22,193 bases of DNA, from positions 1 through 22,193 of the forward strand of contig DGTA01000099.1 in the NCBI GenBank assembly GCA_002394165.1. Reading direction: 5' to 3'. The notes under the pieces were generated by a model, which made no database searches, was not told where the DNA came from, and saw nothing but the letters and a program-made list of their open reading frames with translations. The DNA is from Lachnospiraceae bacterium UBA4348. Lineage in GTDB: Bacteria; Bacillota; Clostridia; Lachnospirales; Lachnospiraceae. Both the position numbers and the translations under genes were made by a program. Below, piece after piece: positions 1-6,926 of the stretch; positions within the stretch are counted from its first letter, which is position 1, and each line of letters starts with the position of its first letter.

Positions 1-149
1 TCGTATCGAACAGCCTGATCCTTCTGGGTATCCCGACTGTCTGGGCACGTGTATTTACCGGCCTGATCATCATCATCGGTACCGGCGTATCTGCGGTTCA
101 GGAGAAGACGCGCAAGAATACACTGCATGTCGCAGTGTCTGACCAGTAA
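1..149 (+). CDS. Sugar ABC transporter permease, C-terminal fragment (RbsC-like)
   Basis: This is the 3' end of a gene that starts before the window; it reads in the frame beginning at base 3 and stops with TAA at 147-149. The visible 48 residues contain a hydrophobic segment (LILLGIPTVWARVFTGLIIIIG) followed by a short basic tail with QEKTRK, the usual ending of RbsC-type (BPD_transp_2) permeases. The next permease starts 13 bp downstream, so the two are cotranscribed and probably form a heterodimeric channel. The sugar-binding protein and the ATPase would be expected upstream, outside the window. The assignment rests on the short tail and on its neighbour, so the family is likely and the substrate is unknown. 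Confidence 0.7.
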   Translation, partial: VSNSLILLGIPTVWARVFTGLIIIIGTGVSAVQEKTRKNTLHVAVSDQ

Positions 150-162
150 GGGAGGTGCTGAA

Positions 163-1170
163 ATGAGTAAAGAAGCTACTGTAAAAAAGCCTTTGGAAAC
201 AATCCTGGATAACAGCGCTGCCCGCATGGTCGCACTTTTTGTGGTCGTATTCATAGCCTGCTCCCTGCTGCAGGGAAAGAACTTTCTGAACGGCGACAAT
301 TTCCTGGCTATGTTCAGGCAGTTCCCTGAGTACGGACTTCTCGCGATCGGCATCGGTATGGCGCTGATCATCGGCGGTATCGACCTGAGCGCGGTTTATC
401 TGGCCAATCTTTCTTCGATCGTGGCCGGACTGTTTGTCCTTCGCCTCTATCATGGAGACGGAGAGGGAGGAGCCGGACTGGTCCTCGCCAGTTTTGTGAT
501 CGCACTGCTTATCGGCGCGATCGGCGGAATCATCAACGGTGTACTGATCTCCGGACTCGGAATTCCTGCCATGCTGGCCACGCTTGGCACACAGTCCCTC
601 TTCTGGGGGTTCGGTGTGGTCCTGACCGGAGGATCGACGCTGAGCGGCTTCCCGAAGGTGCTCGGAACGATGATCAATATGAAGTTCGGTCCGATCCCGA
701 TCCCGATCATCATCTTTGCGGCAGCGGCGCTTATTGCCGGGCTGGTCGTACAGAAGACAAAGCTGGGCCGTGAGATGAAGATGTACGGAACCAATAACCG
801 GGCAACAACCTATTCCGGACTGAACAACTTCAAGATCGTTGTCTGCACGCATATGTTCAGCGGGATGCTTGCCGCTCTTTCCGGCATTATCATGTGGGGC
901 CGCTACAGTTCCGCCAAGGCGGATACCGGATCCACCTATACGATGCAGGCCATCCTGATCGCAGTTCTCGGCGGAGTCAGTCCTCTGGGCGGCAGCGGAT
1001 CTGTCACGGGTATTGTGCTCGCAGTCCTGATCATCCAGATGCTGTCATCGCTCCTGAATATGTACACATTTATTCCGAATGCCTGCAGGCAGATCGTATG
1101 GGGCGGACTGCTGCTGGTCGTCATGATCGTGAATTATTATCTGGATAAGAGAAAGAAGAACAGACATTAA
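163..1170 (+). CDS. Sugar ABC transporter permease (RbsC / BPD_transp_2 family)
   Basis: A 335-aa integral membrane subunit of a carbohydrate ABC importer. The start at 163 is preferred over an in-frame ATG at 127 because GGGAGGTG lies just before it and the 127 start would overlap the upstream permease. Hydrophobic helices cover most of the length, beginning near residues 21-37. The family signature GGIDLS sits at residues 71-76, normally followed by a VGS-type segment but here by AVYLAN. The cytoplasmic coupling loop LGREMKMYGTN is at 201-211, and the LGGVSPLGGSG loop, also typical of RbsC, is at 269-279. It follows another permease and precedes DUF4867, kinase and isomerase genes on the same strand, so it probably imports the sugar they process. 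Family certain; substrate unknown. Confidence 0.9.
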   Translation: MSKEATVKKPLETILDNSAARMVALFVVVFIACSLLQGKNFLNGDNFLAMFRQFPEYGLLAIGIGMALIIGGIDLSAVYLANLSSIVAGLFVLRLYHGDGEGGAGLVLASFVIALLIGAIGGIINGVLISGLGIPAMLATLGTQSLFWGFGVVLTGGSTLSGFPKVLGTMINMKFGPIPIPIIIFAAAALIAGLVVQKTKLGREMKMYGTNNRATTYSGLNNFKIVVCTHMFSGMLAALSGIIMWGRYSSAKADTGSTYTMQAILIAVLGGVSPLGGSGSVTGIVLAVLIIQMLSSLLNMYTFIPNACRQIVWGGLLLVVMIVNYYLDKRKKNRH

Positions 1171-1185
1171 GCGGAGAAGGATGCC

Positions 1186-1821
1186 ATGAAAGTATATGAT
1201 GTCAGAGACTCCAGATTCACGGTCTATGGAAGGATCATAGAAGGATATGATTTCTCCGGAGTGATCGCCCTTATGAAAAAGAAACCGATCCCCGGTCCCG
1301 TAGAATATGTCGCCAGTGCTCCCGAGCTGGAAGCACTGCCGGTGTTCAAAGAGTTTGAAAACCGCTTCTATGGACAGCTCGGGGCGGAGCTGGGCTATTG
1401 TATGGGACATAACGACAGCCTGAACGGACTGGAGTACCACAGGGGATCGGAGATCAATATTGCCGCTACCGACTATATCGTTATGGTCGGAAAGCTGCAG
1501 GACCTGGAGCCGGGCATGCGTTATGATACCAGAAAGGTGGAAGCCTTCTATGTGAAAGAGGGCATGGCGGTGGAGTTTTATGCGACGACACTTCACTACT
1601 GCGCCTGCCATGTACAGGAGGGAGGATACGCACATGCCACCTTCCTTCCGAAAGAGACTAATCTGCCTCTTGATCCGGGTTTTGTGCCGGTGACGGAGGA
1701 GGACAGGCTTCTTACGGCGAAGAATAAATGGCTGATCGCCCATCCGGAGGGCGGCGAGGACCCTGAGGTTCCGGCACTTTTGTATGGACCAAACTGGACA
1801 GTGGCTGATCTGGAAATATAA
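1186..1821 (+). CDS. DUF4867 family cupin-like protein
   Basis: A 211-aa soluble protein with no signal peptide. GGAGAAGG lies 5 nt before the ATG. I recognise it as a DUF4867-type protein: a beta-rich cupin-like fold related in style to ureidoglycolate lyase and sugar-isomerase cupins. Candidate metal ligands are H75, H85 and E89 in a GHND...EYHRGSE block, then E130, H137 and H142 around EFYATTLHYCACH. DUF4867 genes tend to sit in sugar catabolic clusters of Firmicutes, as here between a permease and a PfkB kinase, but I know of no assigned reaction. Inference: a metal-dependent isomerase or epimerase acting on the sugar or its phosphate. Family assignment is from memory of its sequence pattern and context. 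Confidence 0.7.
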   Translation: MKVYDVRDSRFTVYGRIIEGYDFSGVIALMKKKPIPGPVEYVASAPELEALPVFKEFENRFYGQLGAELGYCMGHNDSLNGLEYHRGSEINIAATDYIVMVGKLQDLEPGMRYDTRKVEAFYVKEGMAVEFYATTLHYCACHVQEGGYAHATFLPKETNLPLDPGFVPVTEEDRLLTAKNKWLIAHPEGGEDPEVPALLYGPNWTVADLEI

Positions 1822-1870
1822 AATGTATTCAGTAGGTACAGACCAGACAGGGAACACCGGGAGGAGAGCA

Positions 1871-2794
1871 ATGTACAACAAAGTAGTGGTTATAGGCAGC
1901 CTGAACTATGATGTCTGCCTGAAGCTGGAGAGACTGCCCGAAGAGGGCGAGACCAACTTTGCGGATTCGGTGGAATACTGCAGCGGCGGCAAAGGAGCAA
2001 ATCAGGCCGTACAGGCTGCAAAGCTGGGACTTCCGGTCTATATGGCAGGCTGCATAGGTGAGGATGCCAGCGGTGATTTTCTGAAGAAGACGGTAGAAGG
2101 GTACGGAGTCCGTACGGATTATCTGAAGAGAGTTCCGGGAAACAGCGGAATGTCTGTTGCGCAGTCGCTTTATGACGGCGGGATCCGGGCATCCGTAGTA
2201 AGGGGCGCTAATGACTGTGTCACAAGAGCGGATATCGATGCCCTCGGCGATGTGATCGATTCTGAGACCATCGTGGTTTTTCAGCTCGAGATTCCGCTGG
2301 ATACGATCATCTATGCCATAGATGAGTGCAGGAAAAAGAATGCCTATATCATTCTGAACGGAGCGCCGGCGGCGGCGCTCCCGGAGGAGACACTGAAAAA
2401 GCTGGATCTTTTTATCGTAAACGAAGTGGAAGCCTCTTTTTACGGAAATACGCAGATCGATTCGGAAGAGACAGCCGTCCGGGAGATCCTGAAGATGTCA
2501 AAGAGACTGGGAACCGCCATCATCTTTACGCTTGGCAAGGCGGGATCGGTGGTGTGCGCCGGCCAAAAGACGCAGTTCGTTCCTTCAAGGAAAGTGCAGG
2601 CGGTGGAATCTACCGGAGCGGGAGATTCCTTTATAGGCGGACTGTGCTACGGAATTGTAAAGCAGATGGATCTGTTTGAGGCAGGCAGATTTGCTACCTG
2701 CTGCAGCGCACGGACGGTATGCAAGACCGGCGGACAGCCCGCCATGCCGACACTGGAGGAGGTCATGGAGATCTACAGAGGAGAAAACGGATGA
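1871..2794 (+). CDS. Ribokinase-like PfkB-family sugar kinase
   Basis: A 307-aa ATP-dependent carbohydrate kinase of the PfkB/ribokinase family. The start at 1871 is chosen because GGAGGAGAG sits just before it and the protein then begins in the normal way (YNKVVVIGSLNYDV); an earlier in-frame ATG at 1784 lies inside the preceding gene. The N-terminal substrate motif GGKGANQA is at 39-46. The C-terminal motif STGAGDSFIGG includes GAGD at 249-252, with the Asp expected to be the catalytic base. Its stop overlaps the start of the isomerase gene (ATGA), showing translational coupling. It probably phosphorylates the imported sugar or the ketose made from it. PfkB sequence alone cannot tell ribose, fructose, tagatose or psicose specificity. 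Confidence 0.9.
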   Translation: MYNKVVVIGSLNYDVCLKLERLPEEGETNFADSVEYCSGGKGANQAVQAAKLGLPVYMAGCIGEDASGDFLKKTVEGYGVRTDYLKRVPGNSGMSVAQSLYDGGIRASVVRGANDCVTRADIDALGDVIDSETIVVFQLEIPLDTIIYAIDECRKKNAYIILNGAPAAALPEETLKKLDLFIVNEVEASFYGNTQIDSEETAVREILKMSKRLGTAIIFTLGKAGSVVCAGQKTQFVPSRKVQAVESTGAGDSFIGGLCYGIVKQMDLFEAGRFATCCSARTVCKTGGQPAMPTLEEVMEIYRGENG

Positions 2795-3711
2795 ATTACG
2801 CAGGAAGATTTAACTCATTTGTATTCAAGGGACAGACGGTCTATGATGCGATCGATGCCTATAAAAACGCGAACGGGATCACCCATCTGGAATTCAACTA
2901 TCCGGAACATTTTGCCGGCCTTGACCTGGAAGACCTGAAGAAACATATTGCGCCTCTTAAAGTCAACGGACTGGCTGTTCGCTGGCGCAAAAACTGGCTT
3001 ACGGGAAATTTCTCCAACCCGGATGAGGATAGGAGAAGGAGTGCCATCGACCTGGCCAAGGAAGGCTGTGATGTATGCCGTGAGATCGGCGGATCGGTCG
3101 TGACGCTGTGGTTTGAAAATGACGGATTTGAATACGCGTTCCAGACGGACTATGAGAAATGCTGGAAGCTCCTTGTGGAGGGGATTCAGGAAGTCTGCGA
3201 TTATGCGCCGGACATTAAGATCTCCATTGAATATAAGCCGTATGAAGAGCGTGAGTTCGCCATGGTCGACAGTACCGGAATGACTATGTACCTGATCGAC
3301 TGCGTGGATCGTCCGAATATCGGATGCACGCTGGACTTCTGCCATATGCTGATGAAGCATGACGAGCCGTCTTTCGGCCTTGCCCTTGCGGCATCCCGCG
3401 GAAAACTGTTCGGCCTTCATATGAATGACGGATATGGCTACAAGGACAGCGGGATGATCTTCGGATCCGTCAACTTTTCTCTGTGCGCCGAATTCATCTA
3501 TTTCCTGGAGCGCTATAAATATGATGGCGTGGTATTCTTCGATACATTCCCGATCCGCGAGGAATGCAGGGCGGAATGCCAGGCGAACATCGATGCCTTT
3601 GAATTGATCAAATCCAAGGTGGATCGTGTCGGTATTGAAGCGATCACCAGAGTTGTGGATCAGCATGATGGAATTGCTGCCCAGAACCTGATACTTGAAC
3701 TTCTTAAGTAA
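2791..3711 (+). CDS. Xylose-isomerase-like TIM-barrel sugar isomerase/epimerase
   Basis: A 306-aa cytoplasmic protein of the AP-endonuclease-2 / xylose-isomerase-like TIM-barrel superfamily. The start ATG overlaps the kinase stop, with GGAGAAAA upstream. The metal site can be read in order: E147 in IEYKPYEER, D182 and H185 in LDFCHM, H210 in GLHMND and D251 in FFDTFP, the usual E-D-H-D/E arrangement of D-tagatose 3-epimerase and L-rhamnose-isomerase relatives. A residue pair outside the metal site (KP after E147) also recalls the rhamnose-isomerase type. With the adjacent kinase it could convert an aldose to a ketose, or epimerise a ketose, before phosphorylation. It is the last gene before a strong terminator. 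Reaction and substrate remain unassigned. Confidence 0.82.
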   Translation: MNYAGRFNSFVFKGQTVYDAIDAYKNANGITHLEFNYPEHFAGLDLEDLKKHIAPLKVNGLAVRWRKNWLTGNFSNPDEDRRRSAIDLAKEGCDVCREIGGSVVTLWFENDGFEYAFQTDYEKCWKLLVEGIQEVCDYAPDIKISIEYKPYEEREFAMVDSTGMTMYLIDCVDRPNIGCTLDFCHMLMKHDEPSFGLALAASRGKLFGLHMNDGYGYKDSGMIFGSVNFSLCAEFIYFLERYKYDGVVFFDTFPIREECRAECQANIDAFELIKSKVDRVGIEAITRVVDQHDGIAAQNLILELLK

Positions 3712-3724
3712 AGAATGGATTTTC

Positions 3725-3761
3725 CGGGCTGCTGACACTATGCCGGCAGCCCGCGTTTTTT
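3725..3761 (+). terminator. Rho-independent terminator after the isomerase gene
   Basis: A 10-bp stem (CGGGCTGCTG with CGGCAGCCCG, one G-U pair) with a 9-nt loop is followed after CG by six T. It begins 13 bp after the isomerase stop and should end most transcription of the transport and kinase operon. The mutarotase-like gene beyond it is therefore either read at a lower level or has its own promoter. Confidence 0.85.
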
Positions 3762-3802
3762 GTCCGGATAATATAGGATACAGCAGAAAGGATACAGATC
3801 AT

Positions 3803-4855
3803 ATGAATATGAATGAGATTTTGGAAGTATTCAGATACTGCGGGATGAACTGTGAGATCCTCGAGGTCGGAGACGGGTGGAAGGTGATCGTCAGCGAGCA
3901 TGGGGGACACATTTTCGGACCCTTCTCGGATTTATATCCGGAGGGGATCTTCTGGATCCCGGATGCAGTGAAAGACAAAAACCGTTATAAAGAGCTGATC
4001 GATAACGGGATCTGGAATATAGGCGGCGACCGTGTATGGATCGCTCCGGAGATCCAGTTTAATATCAGGGATCGTTCCCGCTTCCGTGAGACGCTGGATA
4101 CGCCGAAAACGATCGATCCGGGTTCTTACAGGATGAGCCGGGAGAAGGACTGCATCCGTTTATCCATGAGTCTGGATCTCGAAAGCCATAATACCGTGGA
4201 AGGCAGTATGCACATCGATTTTAGCCGGATGATCCACTATGCGCCTGATCCGCTCAGAAAGCTTCCTGCATACCGGGAATTGATGGAAGGCCTGTCTTAC
4301 TGCGGCCTGGAGGAAGTGATCGACCTGAAGGTATCCAGCGATCAGGATGTGCTTGCGGAAAGCTGGGACCTTCTTCAGATCCGTCCGAAGGGAACTCTGT
4401 TTATTCCCATGTATGAACCTCTCAGGGGAACGGATCATTATGAGCCCGCAGGGGACCATGAGACGGTGGCTGATAATGGCATCTGCCTGCGCATTACCGG
4501 CGATTCCAGATACAAGATCGCTTACCGCAGTGCTGTCATGACCGGACGCTTCGGCTATCTGGCAGATTCCGATACGGATTCTTCTGTGCTGATCATTGTC
4601 TGCTATCCCAATAATCCCTCCGCGATGTATTCAGAGGAACCGCCTCTGATCGAGGGGGATACCGGATACTCCATTCATGTTTACAACGACGACGGCAATT
4701 CGGGAGGCTTTGCGGAGATGGAATGCAATATGCTTACGGTCGGCAATCCGACAAGGATCCATCACTCAACAGACCGCCTTACAAAATGGATCTTTACCGG
4801 AAAGACAGACCGCCTGAAACGCATAGCGCAGATACTCCTGGGATGGCATATTTAA
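3803..4855 (+). CDS. Putative mutarotase-like carbohydrate protein
   Basis: A 350-aa protein without signal peptide or membrane segment. The ATG at 3803 is the best start because AGAAAGGA lies 9-17 nt upstream; a second ATG two codons later is also possible. The composition and pattern (WNIGGDRVWIAPE near residues 70-85, repeated short beta-strand-like stretches, late YSIHVYNDDGN) resemble galactose-mutarotase-like beta-sandwich proteins, perhaps the DUF6786 type, but I am not certain. The position between the sugar operon and its LacI-type regulator supports a role in sugar anomer handling or sensing. It is separated from the upstream genes by a terminator. No catalytic residues can be named with confidence. 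Confidence 0.6.
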   Translation: MNMNEILEVFRYCGMNCEILEVGDGWKVIVSEHGGHIFGPFSDLYPEGIFWIPDAVKDKNRYKELIDNGIWNIGGDRVWIAPEIQFNIRDRSRFRETLDTPKTIDPGSYRMSREKDCIRLSMSLDLESHNTVEGSMHIDFSRMIHYAPDPLRKLPAYRELMEGLSYCGLEEVIDLKVSSDQDVLAESWDLLQIRPKGTLFIPMYEPLRGTDHYEPAGDHETVADNGICLRITGDSRYKIAYRSAVMTGRFGYLADSDTDSSVLIIVCYPNNPSAMYSEEPPLIEGDTGYSIHVYNDDGNSGGFAEMECNMLTVGNPTRIHHSTDRLTKWIFTGKTDRLKRIAQILLGWHI

Positions 4856-4982
4856 ATGATATGCACTGCCGACCCGAACAGACTGCTGCTCAAAAAACAA
4901 TTTTCTAACAGGAAGATTTGCGGTATTATTATGAGCGGAGAAATGAAATCGGATATTTTAACAGCCGAAAGGTGCGCTGGTT

Positions 4983-6026
4983 ATGGGAATTGCTGCTAAA
5001 ACCAATATTAAGGAGATCGCAAGGCTGGCGGGGGTGTCTGTCGCCACCGTTTCCCGTGTGATCAACAATTTTGACTATGTAAAGCCGGAGACCCGGGAAC
5101 GGGTTCAGAAGGTGATGCAGGAACATAATTATATTCCGAGCGCGACTGCCAGGGATCTCAGCTTTCAGCGGTCTGAGGTGGTTGCGGTTGTTGTTCCTGA
5201 TCTGAAGAATCCCTTCTTCTACGGACTGATCGAAGGAATAACAAGGGTTGCTGAAAAACAACACTACCAGGTGCTGATCTTCAATACCAACGAAGATGCC
5301 GAAAAAGAATACAATATACTGAGAGCGATCCGTGAACGTAATGTAGCGGGGATCCTGATCACAGCTGCCGGCGTCAGAGATGAGAGGACCGGGCGGATAC
5401 TGAGCGAATATCAGAATTCAGGAACACCGGTGGTCCTGGTCGACCGCTTTATTGAGGGCGGAGAATCTCTGGACACGGTGATGGCAGACAATGAGGCGGG
5501 ATCTTATGAAGCCGTCTGTGAACTGATCAGGCAGGGGCATGAGCGCATCGCGATCATTGCCGGCGAGAAGTCACTCAGTCCCGTTTATGAGAGAGAGCTG
5601 GGCTACCGGAGGGCTCTGACTGAGAACGGGATCAGGATCAGGGAAATGTATATTGCCTATGGCAACCAGATGGCAGATCAGTCCTATAAATGCATGAAGA
5701 GGCTGATGTCGCTGTCGAAGCCTCCCACAGCGGTGTTCTGCGGGAACAACATGATGTCCCTGGGAGCATACCGGTATATGATCGAACATGATATCAGACC
5801 CGGCGAAGATATCAGCATGATCGGCTTTGATGATATCAATGTGCTGAATATCGTGGGGATTCCCCTGTCGGTTGTTGACCGGTCAGAAAAAGAGATGGGA
5901 AAGAAGGCCATGGAGATGCTTCTGCGCCATATGAAGGATGCGGACGCAAAGCAGGACCATGTATCGGTTCCCACAAGGCTTATTCTGAGGGGATCGGAAA
6001 AGCACCGGACGATTCATTCCAGATAA
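4983..6026 (+). CDS. LacI-family transcriptional regulator
   Basis: A 347-aa repressor or activator of the LacI/GalR family. The start is preceded by GAAAGGTG, 8 nt away. Residues 8-29 form the LacI helix-turn-helix (IKEIARLAGVSVATVSRVIN), followed by the hinge NYIPSATARDLS near 49-60. The rest is a periplasmic-binding-protein-like sugar effector domain with VVVPDLKNPFF near 70-80 and the late SMIGFDDI segment. It sits at the end of the sugar gene cluster on the same strand, so it most likely controls that cluster in response to the sugar or its phosphate. The operon promoter and operator would lie upstream of the window. Confidence 0.92.
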   Translation: MGIAAKTNIKEIARLAGVSVATVSRVINNFDYVKPETRERVQKVMQEHNYIPSATARDLSFQRSEVVAVVVPDLKNPFFYGLIEGITRVAEKQHYQVLIFNTNEDAEKEYNILRAIRERNVAGILITAAGVRDERTGRILSEYQNSGTPVVLVDRFIEGGESLDTVMADNEAGSYEAVCELIRQGHERIAIIAGEKSLSPVYERELGYRRALTENGIRIREMYIAYGNQMADQSYKCMKRLMSLSKPPTAVFCGNNMMSLGAYRYMIEHDIRPGEDISMIGFDDINVLNIVGIPLSVVDRSEKEMGKKAMEMLLRHMKDADAKQDHVSVPTRLILRGSEKHRTIHSR

Positions 6027-6047
6027 AAGGGGTGAACTGCTCACCGC

Positions 6048-6344
6048 CTATGCCTCACAGCCTTGAGGCAGGCGGATGCTTTCGGCCCGGCACATGCCGA
6101 ATTTACGTACCGCAAGATATGCATCTGTAAACTGCTGCGGCGTGTAAAAAGAAGAAGGATCCTTTTCCAGAAAGGGGAGCAGCATTTCATACAGCGCATC
6201 CGCTTTTTCTTCGAAATACCCGGACTCAAAACAGCGGGAGATAAAATCTTCCATAGTCTCATGGTATTCCTGCAGGAAATCTTCGTTTTCAGCGATCCAT
6301 TTCCACATTGGCCCCTCCGTTTTCCGATACCAGGAAACTCTCAT
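6048..6344 (-). pseudogene. C-terminal remnant of a CotH-like protein kinase
   Basis: A 98-codon open stretch on the minus strand resembles only the C-terminal end of CotH-family (spore-coat kinase-like) proteins: WKWIAENEDFLQEYHETMEDF, then FESGYFEEK, FLEKDPSSFYTPQQF and MCRAESIRL. The matching family pattern is an acidic helix, a conserved EKDPxxF then a Y/F-xxF segment, and a final RAES. There is no kinase domain upstream: an in-frame TGA lies at 6354-6356 just before the first ATG. The fragment is therefore a truncated remnant, not a functional gene. It ends 22 bp from the convergent LacI-type gene. The family match is from memory and moderately sure. Confidence 0.6.
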
Positions 6345-6353
6345 AAATACAGG

Positions 6354-6389
6354 TCAGATCTCCTCCGTCACCTGGAAGATATAGAACTC
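6354..6389 (-). pseudogene. RlmI-like C-terminal scrap
   Basis: The minus strand encodes EFYIFQVTEEI followed by TGA. The intact RlmI-family protein in this window ends KFYIFQVVDEI followed by TAG. The DNA differs mostly at third codon positions, which suggests an old homologous copy rather than a recent duplication. The match is only about 12 codons long, so chance is possible. It lies directly upstream of the CotH-like remnant. Confidence 0.35.
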
Positions 6390-6411
6390 AATCTCCGAAA
6401 GGAAAAGCACA

Positions 6412-6455
6412 CCCCGGAAATGCTGAAAAACAGCGATTTTACAGCATTCCCGGGG
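6412..6455. repeat. 14-bp imperfect inverted repeat
   Basis: CCCCGGAAATGCTG and CAGCATTCCCGGGG pair over 14 bp with one mismatch around a 16-nt spacer. On the minus strand it is followed by TGTGCTTTTCC, so it could act as a weak terminator for a lost minus-strand gene. No strong T-run is present on the plus strand. Confidence 0.5.
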
Positions 6456-6516
6456 TATGGAGGCGGACGATCAACTCGTCATAACATATCATAAAAAACC
6501 GTAATATGATAACAAA

Positions 6517-6538
6517 ATGGTGTCAAAAATGGTGTCAA
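6517..6538. repeat. Tandem ATGGTGTCAA repeat
   Basis: Two copies of ATGGTGTCAA lie at 6517-6526 and 6529-6538, a 12-nt period, in an AT-rich stretch. The second copy overlaps the end of the 78-codon minus-strand ORF. Such short repeated TGGTGTCA blocks recall arm-type binding sites near tyrosine-integrase attachment sites, but no integrase gene is visible here. Confidence 0.45.
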
Positions 6539-6771
6539 CCGGCACTGGAAATATACTTCTTCCTCATCTCATCTGACACCTGCCGCGCGGAATGTGTTAA
6601 ACCCTGATTACTTTTTTCGATTGACAGAGCAAGTTCCCTGGCCAATTCATCTTCACTTAGTCTAGGTAAAGAATACGCATTTTGACCAAGACGGACAATC
6701 AAAGCAACAACAAAATCATAGTCTTCCGGATTTAGAAGATTAATTCTTTCTATTAATTCTGTATTTCTCAT
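6535..6771 (-). CDS. Small hypothetical protein (78 aa)
   Basis: An open frame of 78 codons, AT-richer than its neighbours, encoding a mostly helical, charged protein (MRNTELIERINLLNPEDYDFV, then VALIVRLGQ, then a C-terminal SDEMRKKYISS). The N-terminal pattern, a short helix then LNPEDYDFVVALI, is like small antitoxin-type or accessory proteins of mobile DNA. I do not recognise a defined family and see no toxin partner next to it. No good Shine-Dalgarno sequence precedes the ATG, which lowers confidence that it is expressed. It is flanked by remnants, repeats and a SOS-box promoter region, so it is likely acquired DNA. Confidence 0.42.
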   Translation of the reverse strand: MRNTELIERINLLNPEDYDFVVALIVRLGQNAYSLPRLSEDELARELALSIEKSNQGLTHSARQVSDEMRKKYISSAG

Positions 6772-6864
6772 TTAACATAATTTAGCAAGAATTCCCCCAT
6801 CCTCTACGGGTGGTGGGATGAATTGCCCACTTACTGTTTTGTGATCTTCATTCAGATGCGAAAA

Positions 6865-6900
6865 AGAACATTTGTTCTATCGGGCGATGGGTGATATAAT
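6865..6900 (+). promoter_or_regulatory. SOS (LexA)-type box over a strong promoter
   Basis: AGAACATTTGTTCT at 6865-6878 is a palindrome with 6-bp arms and differs at one base from the core of the Gram-positive LexA box (GAACATATGTTC). Its right half forms a -35 box TTGTTC (6872-6877), followed by a 17-bp spacer and TATAAT at 6895-6900. This is a well-formed promoter with a damage-type operator across the -35. Directly downstream there is only a truncated pseudogene, so the gene originally controlled is missing. Confidence 0.6.
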
Positions 6901-6926
6901 ATAATCAGTCGAAATAGATATTCTGA

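Noticed and set aside
73..852. Long minus-strand open frame opposite the ABC permease
   Set aside because: It is antisense to clear permease genes, low-complexity and rich in charged residues, with no ribosome binding site or family match.
1045..1881. Minus-strand 278-codon open frame opposite permease and DUF4867 genes
   Set aside because: Shadow of well-supported plus-strand genes; no start signal.
6063..6494. Plus-strand 143-codon open frame in the remnant region
   Set aside because: Antisense to the CotH-like fragment, no recognisable domain and no ribosome binding site.
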